Shown here one piece after another: positions 26,029 through 34,412 of a stretch of 56,004 bases of DNA. The stretch lies in contig JABMNL010000060.1 in the NCBI GenBank assembly GCA_013204585.1, positions 1 through 56,004 of the forward strand, read 5' to 3'. This stretch comes from SAR202 cluster bacterium (GTDB taxonomy: Bacteria > Chloroflexota > Dehalococcoidia > Lucifugimonadales > UBA3495). How positions within the stretch are numbered: position 1 is the first letter of the stretch; every line of letters begins with the position of its first letter. The translations under genes were made by a program, and so were the position numbers. Below the pieces are notes generated by a model, which made no database searches, was not told where the DNA came from, and saw only the letters and a program-made list of their open reading frames with translations.

Positions 26029-26991
26029 CTAGCTGGTCGAAGGCACGCCGCCAGATGGATTCATGGATTCTCGGAAATAGTCCACCGTAATTTGTAGTCC
26101 GTCTTCCAGACTTATTTTAGGCGACCAGTCAAGTTCCTGAGCCGCCCTCGTGCAATCCAGCGCAATCCGGTAGACTTCTCCGGCCCTTTGGGGGGCGTGG
26201 AGTGGATCCCACTTATAACCTGTGATGCTCCGGAGTATCTCAACGATTCGATTTACGGTGGTGGCCTCACCGGTGGCGATGTTCATTGCCTTCCCGTCGC
26301 CGCGGTCGATGGCCTCAATATTGGCGTCAATCACGTCGAACACCGAAACGAAGTCACGTTCTTGGGTACCGTCGCCGAATATCGAAGGCTGTTTTCCTTC
26401 CAGCATGGCACGGCTGAAGATGGCGATAACACCGGCCTCTCCGTGGGGGTCTTGCCGGGGGCCATAAACGTTACCGTACCGCAGAGAGGTGTAGTTGAGC
26501 CGATACTGACGGTAATAGAAATCCATGTATTGCTCGGCCACCCACTTGGACATCCCATAGGGGGAAACCGGCGTAATTGGTGCGTCGTCGGAACAGGGGA
26601 TGGTCTCGGGGTCACCGTACAGAGCGCCGCCAGTGTTTGAGTAGATGATTTTTTCTACACCGGCCCGCCGGGATGCTTCAAGTACCCGCAGCGTGCCCAG
26701 TACGTTGGCGTTGGTGTCATCTATAGGGTTCTTGGTCGACTCGGTCACGCTTGTCTGGGCCGCCATGTGGAATACCAAGTCGGGTTGTTCCCGTTGAATA
26801 ATCTCAGTCATGGCTGGCTTGGTGATGTCGGTGTGGTGGAAGACTGCGGCGGAGTTGAGGTTCTTAATCTTGCCCGTACTTAGGTCGTCCATTACGACAA
26901 CCTTATAGTCCAACTCTAAAAGCCGGTCCACCATGTGGGAGCCGATAAACCCAGCGCCGCCGGTGACCAATGCCGTTTTGCCATCTGCCAT
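26029..26991 (-). CDS. NAD-dependent sugar-nucleotide epimerase (GalE-like)
   Basis: An extended short-chain dehydrogenase of the UDP-glucose 4-epimerase / dTDP-glucose dehydratase group. It has the NAD loop TGGAGFIGSH near the start, D-D-L-S-T-G, the catalytic Y-x-x-x-K in SPYGMSKWVAEQY, and the substrate-binding R-Y-G-N-V-Y-G-P-R. The start is ATG at 26991 with AGAGGT four bases upstream; the open frame runs to 27048 but has no supporting site. Likely role: UDP-galactose or a related nucleotide sugar for the cell envelope. No glycosyltransferase neighbours fix the substrate. Confidence 0.88.
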   Translation of the reverse strand: MADGKTALVTGGAGFIGSHMVDRLLELDYKVVVMDDLSTGKIKNLNSAAVFHHTDITKPAMTEIIQREQPDLVFHMAAQTSVTESTKNPIDDTNANVLGTLRVLEASRRAGVEKIIYSNTGGALYGDPETIPCSDDAPITPVSPYGMSKWVAEQYMDFYYRQYRLNYTSLRYGNVYGPRQDPHGEAGVIAIFSRAMLEGKQPSIFGDGTQERDFVSVFDVIDANIEAIDRGDGKAMNIATGEATTVNRIVEILRSITGYKWDPLHAPQRAGEVYRIALDCTRAAQELDWSPKISLEDGLQITVDYFRESMNPSGGVPSTS

Positions 26992-27156
26992 TCGCACCTC
27001 TAAAGGCTGCATCGCGGGGACTCTGTAGAGACGAATCCGCCGTTTCAAATATGATAAACCCCATGGCTTGGCAGTACAACGGCGCAGCCATGGGTCGAGG
27101 TTCGTGCGACTTTCCGTTGTCTAATGGAGAGACGCGGCAATCTGTGTTACAGTTTT

Positions 27157-27184
27157 TTCACCTGTGCTCAGGCACAGATATAAA
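27157..27184 (+). promoter_or_regulatory. Promoter with embedded palindrome before the GarR-like gene
   Basis: TTCACC (27157-27162) and TATAAA (27179-27184) are 16 bases apart. The spacer is filled by CTGTGC-TCAG-GCACAG (27162-27177), a perfect six-base inverted repeat that could be an operator. The -35 is weak, as expected of a regulated promoter. Confidence 0.45.
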
Positions 27185-27218
27185 GACTAATAATCAGACC
27201 AACTTGAGGGGGTAGCAC

Positions 27219-28115
27219 ATGACCGAGAAGATAGGATTTATCGGACTGGGAATCATGGGGAAACCCATGGCCCGTAACCTGCTCAAGGCGGGATATTCTC
27301 TAACCGCCTACGACATCGTCGGAAGCAATCTGGAAGAGGTAGTGACTGATGGTGCCACCGGCGCTTCTTCCAGCAAAGAGGTTGCCACCGTCAGCGATAC
27401 CATCATTACCATGCTCCCAGACTCGGCCGATTCTGAGAAGGTTATCTTGGGCCCGGATGGCGTGTTGGAAGGGGCAAAGCCTGGCTCCGTGATAATCGAC
27501 ATGAGTTCCATCGCCCCGTTGGTCTCCCAGCGAATCGCCGCAGTCTGCGCAGAAAAGGGCGTCGAAATGTTGGATGCTCCCGTGAGCGGAGGTGAGCCCG
27601 GCGCGGTAGCGGGTACATTGGCCATCATGGTCGGTGGCAAACAAGAAATCTTCGACAAGAGCGAAGCCTTGATGAAGGTCATGGGCGGGAACGTTGTGCT
27701 CACCGGAGACATTGGAGCCGGCGGGGTAACCAAGCTGGCCAACCAGATTATCGTCGCCGCCAATATCGAGGCGTTAAGCGAGGCTTTGGTGCTCTCTCAG
27801 AAGGCTGGCGTCGACCCAGAGAAGGTCTTCAATGCCATCAGGGGCGGACTGGCTGGCAGCGCTGTGATGGAAGCCAAAGCTCCGATGATGCTTAGCCGCA
27901 ATTTCCAAGCGGGGTTCCGTATCCGGCTCCACCAGAAGGACCTGCGAAACGTGCTTCAAACTGCTCAGGAATTGAATATTCCGCTGCCAGTGACGTCCCT
28001 GATACAGCAGATACTGGGAGCTTTGGTCAACGAGGGTGAGTCGGAATCCGACCACTCGGCCATCCTGAAGTTCGTGGAAAACCTGGCTAAAGTCGAAGTT
28101 AAGGCTGGGACTTAA
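27219..28115 (+). CDS. garR: Tartronate semialdehyde (2-hydroxy-3-oxopropionate) reductase-like
   Basis: A beta-hydroxyacid dehydrogenase with the NAD(P) loop GFIGLGIMGKPMARNL at residues 6-21, the substrate motif D-A-P-V-S-G-G at 119-125 and the catalytic lysine K172 in G-G-V-T-K-L-A-N-Q. These blocks are closest to GarR/GlxR, which reduces tartronate semialdehyde to glycerate; 3-hydroxyisobutyrate dehydrogenase is the main alternative. GAGGGGG lies six bases before the ATG. A palindrome-bearing promoter precedes it. The 3-prime end of the gene is partly duplicated downstream. Role: glyoxylate or carboxylate salvage, which would fit the CitE-like lyase at 13170 if that releases glyoxylate. 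Confidence 0.85.
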   Translation: MTEKIGFIGLGIMGKPMARNLLKAGYSLTAYDIVGSNLEEVVTDGATGASSSKEVATVSDTIITMLPDSADSEKVILGPDGVLEGAKPGSVIIDMSSIAPLVSQRIAAVCAEKGVEMLDAPVSGGEPGAVAGTLAIMVGGKQEIFDKSEALMKVMGGNVVLTGDIGAGGVTKLANQIIVAANIEALSEALVLSQKAGVDPEKVFNAIRGGLAGSAVMEAKAPMMLSRNFQAGFRIRLHQKDLRNVLQTAQELNIPLPVTSLIQQILGALVNEGESESDHSAILKFVENLAKVEVKAGT

Positions 28116-28166
28116 ATCGGGAAGTTAAGGCTGGAATCTAAATCGAGAAGATAAGGCCGGAAGTTA
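28095..28166. repeat. 26-base tandem duplication of a gene 3-prime end
   Basis: The unit gaagttaaggctgg plus 12 further bases occurs at 28095-28120 and 28121-28146, with a partial third copy from 28147. The first copy encodes the last residues and stop of the GarR-like protein; the third overlaps the stop codon of the convergent enoyl-CoA hydratase. Confidence 0.9.
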
Positions 28167-28988
28167 GTCCAAATCCCTAAACCGGGCGTCCCGCCAGTCG
28201 AGCGCCGCCCGAAGGCCTTTCTCTTCGCTAATGGCGTTGAACTCTTCCTGCTCCGGACTGGTGCTGGTGTCGAACAAAGTCATCAATTCCAGGTTGTGCC
28301 TAACAGCGTTCAAGTAGCCCATTTCTTCCATCGCCCGGTTCACCGAGGCTTTAGTCAGTTTCACGCCAAGCTGAGGGAGTAGGCAGATTTTCTTGGCTAC
28401 TTTTTCGCATTCGGCCATCAAGTTATCATGGGCTACCACGCGGTTGACCAGGCCTATACGGGCTGCTTCATAGGCGTCCACAGTGTCTCCGGTCAACAGC
28501 ATTTCTTTGGCGGTGGCCAGGTTCACGCTGTAGGGAGTGATTAGCAGTGGCGGGCCAAATCCGGCCCTGATTTCGGGTTCGCCTAGGATTGCCCGGTCGG
28601 ACGCTAGCTTGATGTCGCAGACCTGGACCAATTCGCAAGCGCCACCCAAGGCATAGCCGTTTACGGCAGCGATGACTGGTTTGCTGCAGTTCCAGACGGT
28701 CATAAAGGTCTTTACCAGACCCTGTAGCCGGGTGCGCCAAGCGTCCACGGACCCATGGGATGGGTCCATGGCATGACCGTTAATTTGGATGTCGAAACCG
28801 CTGGAGAAAGCCCGGCCAGCCCCGGTCAAGATTAGCGCCCTCACCTCTTCATCCTCTTCCACCACCCCCATTGCTTCTTGAAACTCCGCCATTAACTCGG
28901 CGTTCAAAGCGTTGAGCTTCTTCGGTCGGTTCAGGGTCAGATAAGCAATCTGCCCTTTCCGCTCGAAGATTATGTTTTCGAAGGACAA
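28164..28988 (-). CDS. Enoyl-CoA hydratase/isomerase
   Basis: A crotonase-fold enzyme: N-terminal L-T-L-N-R-P-K-K-L-N-A-L-N, the oxyanion region GRAFSSGFD, and the catalytic glutamates in GGACEL and G-E-P-E-I-R. Hydration of trans-2-enoyl-CoA is the default assignment; other crotonases cannot be excluded. The apparent ATG at 29033 lacks a ribosome site, whereas TTG at 28988 follows AGGAG by eight bases and starts at the family N-terminus (S-F-E-N-I-I-F-E). It belongs functionally with the acyl-CoA enzymes of the window but stands alone here. Confidence 0.88.
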   Translation of the reverse strand: MSFENIIFERKGQIAYLTLNRPKKLNALNAELMAEFQEAMGVVEEDEEVRALILTGAGRAFSSGFDIQINGHAMDPSHGSVDAWRTRLQGLVKTFMTVWNCSKPVIAAVNGYALGGACELVQVCDIKLASDRAILGEPEIRAGFGPPLLITPYSVNLATAKEMLLTGDTVDAYEAARIGLVNRVVAHDNLMAECEKVAKKICLLPQLGVKLTKASVNRAMEEMGYLNAVRHNLELMTLFDTSTSPEQEEFNAISEEKGLRAALDWRDARFRDLD

Positions 28989-29096
28989 AGATGTCTCTCC
29001 TTTGGTTGCGCAGACCTGGCGGTGGTAAATCATAGGACGGACAGGGGACGCACAGGGGACGCGCTGAATAGTGTCGAAAATTATTGCGGAAGGTGT

Positions 29097-29786
29097 TTAG
29101 GGGACTTTGGTGATGTCTATCCCCTGGATTATGACCGGCGTCGAGGGCTTGTCTTGGGGCCCGCTCGGCGTCAACGAAATTGCGTCAGCCACGTCTTGGC
29201 CCTGGGTGACTTGCCCAAATATCGTGTGGGCCCCATTCAAGTGCGGCGTAGGCACCGTGGTCACAAAGAATTGACTGCCATTGGTGCCCGGGCCTGCGTT
29301 GGCCATCGCCAATCTGCCGGGTTGGTCGAAGGCCAGACTGGCAACAGTTTCGTCTTGGAACTTGTAGCCAGGCCCGCCGCCACCCGTGCCGGTGGGGTCT
29401 CCGCCCTGAATCATGAAAGAGGGTATAACACGGTGGAATATCACCCCGTCGTAATACTCGTCATTGGCCAAAAATATGAAATTGTTGACCGTAACTGGGG
29501 CTTGGTCGGCGAACAGTTCGATGACCATGGGTCCCATATTGGTGCGAATTGTAGCGGTGTATTTGGCCGTAACGTCGATGGTAACGGGCGGTACGTTGGC
29601 GTACTGAGGAATCATAACTCCGCCAATATTCACCAATTGCTTAAGCGGCCCGCCACTGGACTCCGGTGTAGCTTCGACCGAAGCTGGGACGGCAGTGGGC
29701 GATGAATTGGGTGTGGGCGTCTCAAGTAGGCACGCGGCCAATGGCAATGCGGCCGCAATTATTGTTAGAAGAAGTTTGATTTTCAT
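29097..29786 (-). CDS. Lipoprotein cyclophilin-type peptidyl-prolyl isomerase
   Basis: The N-terminus is a lipoprotein signal with lipobox L-A-A-C, followed by a Pro/Thr/Ser-rich linker of about 35 residues and a cyclophilin domain (about 75-229). Core motifs are present: F-H-R-V-I-P-S-F-M-I-Q-G-G-D-P and G-T-N-G-S-Q-F-F-V-T. It should assist folding of exported proteins at the outer face of the membrane. ATG at 29786 gives the correct signal peptide; a TTG at 29810 is in frame but neither has a clear Shine-Dalgarno. The linker style is common in Chloroflexota lipoproteins. Confidence 0.88.
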   Translation of the reverse strand: MKIKLLLTIIAAALPLAACLLETPTPNSSPTAVPASVEATPESSGGPLKQLVNIGGVMIPQYANVPPVTIDVTAKYTATIRTNMGPMVIELFADQAPVTVNNFIFLANDEYYDGVIFHRVIPSFMIQGGDPTGTGGGGPGYKFQDETVASLAFDQPGRLAMANAGPGTNGSQFFVTTVPTPHLNGAHTIFGQVTQGQDVADAISLTPSGPQDKPSTPVIIQGIDITKVP

Positions 29787-29875
29787 ATTCGAAAGGATAA
29801 CATAGCCCAAACCGCTAAATCACGTCTGTCCGGGACATCGATTTCATTCCCCTAAGGCTGCGGACGTAGCCAGGG

Positions 29876-31249
29876 TTAGCGGAAGCTAGACCCATCGTCT
29901 TCCTCATCATCAAAGTCGTCATCCCAAAGGTCAGGGTCTTCCCAGGGCTGTAGACCTTCTTCGGGGTCTCCGGCCGGCCTTAGTTTGGACGCCACGAATT
30001 GGATGGACACCGCCGCCAATACCAAGAGAACCATTCCGCCCAGCAGCCAGGCATCGAAGAACAAGAACGGCGAGGGGCGACTGGAGCCCGGCGCTGACGA
30101 GCCTGACGAACTTGATGGAACCGATGGGACGGGAGCAGTCGCTCCGGGGGCTTCCCCTGCCCACCTTGCGTCCAACCCGTCAATGTCGAAGCCGTACACG
30201 GCGGTCAGTGAAGCATCAACGGTGTTGCCCGTTCCAAGTTGGGCTACGAACTGCTGGAAATTTGTCTCGCCAAATTCGCCGATTAAGAACGCTACGACGC
30301 TGAGCGATTTTTGGTAGAAAGTGGTGATTGCGTGGGGTGTACCGGTGAGGGTGCTCATAGACCTGAGTGAGTTGGTGATGGGGTCAAGGGTCTCGCCGTT
30401 GAAAACTGTTGAAGATGGATCCATGTAGCTCGCGAAGCCCTCGTCTAACCATGATGGCGTTGGGAGCGCGTTGTCGCCCATTGCCTGGTCGAACAGCAAG
30501 TGGGCGGACTCGTGGACAATCAGACCCCGCTCCATCCCCAGTCCCAAGAAGACACTTTTTTCCGGAAAGGCGAATCCCTGGAATACCTGTTGTTCGGTGG
30601 TGGTGCGGCTTTGCTGAGGGAAGGCTGCCAGGGTGTCGGCGCGCTTGGCGTAGATGACACCCTTAATCTCATCGGCAGACTCAATCTGTAATAGTCTTTG
30701 GAGACGTTCTAGGTCTGATTCCAAACGTTGGGTTACCGACCTGACCCTGGACTCCGGCTGGTCGTAGTAGAGCAGTGTCAGGGGGCCAACCTTAGTCTCT
30801 TCCCAGTCGAACCGGGTGTCCGAATATTCCACCACGGCTGTTTCAGTACGCAGTACGTTGTTCTGGGAGTCCCTGATTTCGTAGTAATACTCAACCTCGG
30901 TGCCCGGCGGCAGGTAAGTTGAGACTTCCCCGGTGAGGTTCAGGTTGGCGGTAATCTGGTTTGATGGCACAAAGTCCGGGTAGGCATAGGCCCAGACCCG
31001 GCTGCCTACAGTCCGGTAAAAGAGCCGCACCTCCACTATGTCCACGTCACCCTTGGCGGTCAAAGACAGGTCAACGTTGCCGGGGAAATCTACTTTCTGG
31101 CCGGTCTCAATAACTTCGATTGTCTCGCCAGCTGCAAAAACGCTGGAGGCCGTTAAGCAAGCAACGAGAAATGCCCCTGCCAGAGAGACCATGACAGCTT
31201 GTTTTACGGTGACTAGCGAAGCGAAAAATTGGAGCTTGGAGCTTGGCAA
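29876..31249 (-). CDS. Membrane-anchored gluzincin metallopeptidase (MA-like)
   Basis: A protein of up to 457 residues with a signal sequence, an extracytoplasmic beta-rich domain (about 43-145), a peptidase MA-like domain, a Ser/Pro-rich linker, a C-terminal membrane helix (about 402-422) and a very acidic cytosolic tail. The zinc motif is H246-E-S-A-H250 with the third ligand E270 in WLDEGFA, the gluzincin arrangement. The N-terminal domain may bind substrate. The frame begins at TTG 31249, which gives a lysine-containing n-region; ATG at 31192 is the alternative. Neither has a Shine-Dalgarno. Substrate is unknown; envelope protein turnover is a fair guess. Confidence 0.78.
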   Translation of the reverse strand: MPSSKLQFFASLVTVKQAVMVSLAGAFLVACLTASSVFAAGETIEVIETGQKVDFPGNVDLSLTAKGDVDIVEVRLFYRTVGSRVWAYAYPDFVPSNQITANLNLTGEVSTYLPPGTEVEYYYEIRDSQNNVLRTETAVVEYSDTRFDWEETKVGPLTLLYYDQPESRVRSVTQRLESDLERLQRLLQIESADEIKGVIYAKRADTLAAFPQQSRTTTEQQVFQGFAFPEKSVFLGLGMERGLIVHESAHLLFDQAMGDNALPTPSWLDEGFASYMDPSSTVFNGETLDPITNSLRSMSTLTGTPHAITTFYQKSLSVVAFLIGEFGETNFQQFVAQLGTGNTVDASLTAVYGFDIDGLDARWAGEAPGATAPVPSVPSSSSGSSAPGSSRPSPFLFFDAWLLGGMVLLVLAAVSIQFVASKLRPAGDPEEGLQPWEDPDLWDDDFDDEEDDGSSFR

Positions 31250-31335
31250 ATCTACGGGGCCTTTGATACCTGAGTCGCGTTTTGCGGGATTAATAAAGTA
31301 TACGTTGAATCCCCGCCAAAGGCTCTCCGCAATTG

Positions 31336-32415
31336 CTAATCGGTGGCTTGCTCCATCGCTAACAGCGACTTTTTCCGGTTGAGTCCCCAGCGATAGCCGC
31401 CTAGTCCGCCGTCCTTGCGTAACACCCGATGACAGGGGATAACTAACGCCACAGGGTTTGCGCCGCAGGCCGTGCCCACCGCCCGAGTAGCATTGTCCTT
31501 TCCCAGGGCTTTAGCCACCTGCTGGTAGGTGCGCGTTTCGCCGTAGGGAATTGTTCGGAGCATCTGCCATACCTGCTGCTGAAAGGCTGTGGATTGAATG
31601 TCCAAGGGCAAGTCGAGACCCGTCCGTTCTCCATCTAAATAAGACAGTATCTCGGCAATCCAGACCCTAAGATTACCCCCGTCTTGCTGGTGGTTGGCTG
31701 ACGGAAACTCGGTAAAAAGAATCTCTTCCAGTGCGGGATCAGAGTCGCCCAATTTTACCGAACAAACACCTTGATCGGTGGCAGCCACCAAGAGCCGACC
31801 CATTGGGCATGCCACCACTGTGTGAAAAATATTCATGCCCAAGCCCCCCTTTTTATAAACGCCCGGACTCATTCCCATCTTCTCGGTTGAGGTCTCATAC
31901 AATCTGCTGGACGAACCGAATCCAGCATCGTAGAGCGCGGTTGAGATATCCTCGCCGTTTTTAATCATCGCCTTGAACCGGTCTAACCGCCAGGCAGACG
32001 CATACTCTCGTGGCGTGACCCCGGTGGCCTCTTTGAACACCCGTTGCAGGTGTGATGGACTACTCCCAACTGCCCGGCCCAATTCGGCAAGGGTGGGAGC
32101 CGAGTCCGGGTTCTCTTGGATATATTCACAGACCCGGCGGACCAGACCAGTGTTGGGGTGTTCTTGATCTGGTAGGCAGCGCTTACAGGCCCTGAAACCG
32201 GCAGTCTTTGCGTCGGTTGGTCCAGCAAAGAATGCTACCCGATTGGGCGCTGGCCGTCGGCTGGGGCAGGAGGGTCGGCAATAGATGCCAGTCGAGCGGA
32301 CCGCGTACACGAATTGCCCATCAGCCCTGGAGTCGCGAGTTTGGACCGCCTCCCACATCTTGGGGTCTAGGTCGGGGTCCTGATGCCCTGCGGCCTGGTG
32401 TGCGCTAGCAGCCAT
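31336..32415 (-). CDS. ada: Ada: adaptive-response regulator and O6-methylguanine methyltransferase
   Basis: All three parts of Ada are present. The N-terminal zinc domain has C46, C50, C77 and C80, one of which takes a methyl group from phosphotriesters. An AraC-type helix-turn-helix spans about 90-195. The methyltransferase domain has I-P-C-H-R-V with acceptor C328 and the R-x-V-G-x-A arginine-finger region upstream. It repairs O6-methylguanine and, when methylated, activates alkylation-response genes. GGGGAG lies five bases before the ATG at 32415. It is close to the imuB-dnaE2 translesion cassette, making 31-40 kb a DNA-damage region. Confidence 0.93.
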   Translation of the reverse strand: MAASAHQAAGHQDPDLDPKMWEAVQTRDSRADGQFVYAVRSTGIYCRPSCPSRRPAPNRVAFFAGPTDAKTAGFRACKRCLPDQEHPNTGLVRRVCEYIQENPDSAPTLAELGRAVGSSPSHLQRVFKEATGVTPREYASAWRLDRFKAMIKNGEDISTALYDAGFGSSSRLYETSTEKMGMSPGVYKKGGLGMNIFHTVVACPMGRLLVAATDQGVCSVKLGDSDPALEEILFTEFPSANHQQDGGNLRVWIAEILSYLDGERTGLDLPLDIQSTAFQQQVWQMLRTIPYGETRTYQQVAKALGKDNATRAVGTACGANPVALVIPCHRVLRKDGGLGGYRWGLNRKKSLLAMEQATD

Positions 32416-32528
32416 AGTCGCTCCCCTGATTCCTTTAATCCAGCGCCATCAGAATACCCCAATCCTTTGGGCCGTTCTATCCGGTTCTTGCTTTCAAATT
32501 CGGAATGTTGGAAATATGCCTGGAATAA

Positions 32529-32560
32529 AAATAAGGGCCGTGAATTCACGGCCCTTATTT
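32529..32560 (-). terminator. Terminator of the FG-GAP lipoprotein gene
   Basis: A 32-base perfect palindrome (AAATAAGGGCCGTGAA and complement). On the minus strand the hairpin runs into TTATTTTTATT, a good U-tract, 34 bases after the stop codon. Confidence 0.85.
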
Positions 32561-32593
32561 GGTCTACGAAAGTTGGTTGTCAGGCTAGAACGG

Positions 32594-34123
32594 CTACTGT
32601 ATTTGGGCGGTGAAGACATGCGTTGCCCCAGTGTCGGTGCCCTTTTGGAAGTCTCCGGGTGCGCCTGCCACCAGGTCATTGCCGCTGATGGAAACCGATG
32701 TGCCCAGTTTGTGGTCAATGGCCGCGCCGGTTGCTGTTAGGTTGGCCTCTTCAGCCCACGAAGTCCCAGTTCGTTTGTAAACGTATACAGAACCGGCGTT
32801 TGGTCCTTTGGCAGCGTCGCCGAAGGCCCCGGTCGCCACAGTGTCTCCGCTGACGGAAACGGACCAACCGAAATTGTCTGTCGTGGCGCCGTCGCTGGCG
32901 CTAAGCTTGGCTTGTTGGGTCCAAACGGTGTCAGTCCGGATGAACACGTATGCGGCCCCAGTGTCGGCGCCTTTTTCCATGGTGCCAGCCGCCCCAACAG
33001 CTGCTGTGTCTCCAGATACGGAAATCGACCGACCGAATTTGTGGTCAAATGCTCCGTCGCTGGCGGTGAGTTTGGCTTGTTCAGTCCAGACGCCATCACC
33101 ACGGGTGAACACGTAGGCCGCCCCGGAATTGGAGCCGTTGGTTGTGTCTCCCAATGCTCCGATTGCCGCTGTGTCGCCGTTGATATCAACCGACCAGCCA
33201 AACAGGTGGCCGAACGCTTGGCTGCTGCCCGTGAGCTTGGCTTGCTCGGTCCAAGTCCCGTCGGTCCGAGTGAATACGTAGGCCGAGCCAGAATCTGTCC
33301 CTGCGGGTGAGTCTGTGGGTGCGCCGATGATTATCGTGTCTCCGCTAATCGCGGCTGACCAGCCAAATTGGTCTCCCGCCCCGGCGTCGCTGGCGGTGAG
33401 TTTGGCCTGTTGAGTCCAGACTCCGTCGCTGCGGACGAACACATAGGCAGACCCCGAGTTGGTGCCAACTGGCGTGTCCCCGACTGCTCCTAGGACTGCA
33501 GTGTCTCCGCTCAAGGCCACTACTTGGCCAAGTAAGTCGCCGACTCCGGTGTCGTCGCCGACCAATTTTGCTTGCTCGGCCCAAGCCCCGTCGACGCGGG
33601 TGAATACCACGGCCGCTCCAGAGTCAGTGCCCTTGGAAAAGTCGGCATTAGCGCCTGCGATGATTGTGTCGCTGTCGATTGCCACTGAGGTACCGAATTT
33701 CTTGCCCTGCGCCGAGTCGCTGGCGACTAATTTGGTCGAAGCCGACCCGTTGACGAACTCGTACACCGGCACTGGTGTGGGCGTGGGGGTTGGTTCGGGC
33801 GTGGCGGTTGGTTCGGGTGTCACTGTCGGTTCCGGTACTGCCGTTGGCTCAGGTGTGGGTATGGGCGTTGCGGTCGCTTCCGGAACTTGGGTGGGCTCGG
33901 GCGTTGCAGCGGGTACCTGGGTTTGGGCTGGTACCTGAGTTTCGGAAGGAACTTGGGTCTCGCCGGGCATCAAAGTTTCAGATGGTTCCGGCACCACAGT
34001 GGCCGTGGGAATGGCCTCCTGAGTGACAGTGGGAGTTGGTTGGCGTTGCGTCTCAACTTCACTGGCGCAGGCCGCAAAAATCAAAAGGCCTACGAGGGGT
34101 ATCAGTGATATCAATCGCTTCAT
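32594..34123 (-). CDS. Lipoprotein with seven FG-GAP-type repeats (beta-propeller)
   Basis: The 509-residue protein has a lipobox F-A-A-C, then a long Thr/Pro/Glu-rich linker (about residues 22-120) with many T-P-E-P-T steps, then seven consecutive repeats of 55 residues. Each repeat has the pattern K-L-x-x-S-D...F-G-x-S-x-x-I-S-G-D-T-x-x-x-G-A...G-S-A-Y-V-F-x-R...W-x-x-Q-A, the FG-GAP/integrin-alpha type that folds as a seven-bladed propeller. The seventh blade lacks the terminal W-T-E-Q-A strand. It is probably displayed on the cell surface and binds a ligand; no enzyme motif is seen. AAGGAA lies six bases before the ATG. Confidence 0.85.
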   Translation of the reverse strand: MKRLISLIPLVGLLIFAACASEVETQRQPTPTVTQEAIPTATVVPEPSETLMPGETQVPSETQVPAQTQVPAATPEPTQVPEATATPIPTPEPTAVPEPTVTPEPTATPEPTPTPTPVPVYEFVNGSASTKLVASDSAQGKKFGTSVAIDSDTIIAGANADFSKGTDSGAAVVFTRVDGAWAEQAKLVGDDTGVGDLLGQVVALSGDTAVLGAVGDTPVGTNSGSAYVFVRSDGVWTQQAKLTASDAGAGDQFGWSAAISGDTIIIGAPTDSPAGTDSGSAYVFTRTDGTWTEQAKLTGSSQAFGHLFGWSVDINGDTAAIGALGDTTNGSNSGAAYVFTRGDGVWTEQAKLTASDGAFDHKFGRSISVSGDTAAVGAAGTMEKGADTGAAYVFIRTDTVWTQQAKLSASDGATTDNFGWSVSVSGDTVATGAFGDAAKGPNAGSVYVYKRTGTSWAEEANLTATGAAIDHKLGTSVSISGNDLVAGAPGDFQKGTDTGATHVFTAQIQ

Positions 34124-34334
34124 GGTTGTTCCTTAGACGTAGATACCGTGTTGCGTTTGGTCCAGACGCTGTAGGTATTCGCCTATTCAAAATTATAGAT
34201 GGCTCAACCCTAAGTTCAAGGAATTTGAGGCTCCAGGTTGACCAGAATAGAGACCATATACCTACGTCTTTGAATTTTGTTGAATCAAATTTTTTGGCTT
34301 TTCCTAGTCTTTAAAGAATGGTGACCTGCGGTTG

Positions 34335-34364
34335 TTGTTATGTCGTACAAACGTTCTATATAAT
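34335..34364 (+). promoter_or_regulatory. Candidate promoter of the imuB-dnaE2 cassette
   Basis: TTGTTA (34335-34340) and TATAAT (34359-34364) are 18 bases apart, with the ATG of imuB 48 bases after the -10. I saw no LexA-type box; ACAAACGTTCTAT between the elements is the nearest palindromic candidate but matches no known consensus I can name. Confidence 0.45.
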
Positions 34365-34412
34365 CCGTTACCCACCAGCTAAATAGCCTCAAAATCAGAA
34401 CACTGAAAGCCA

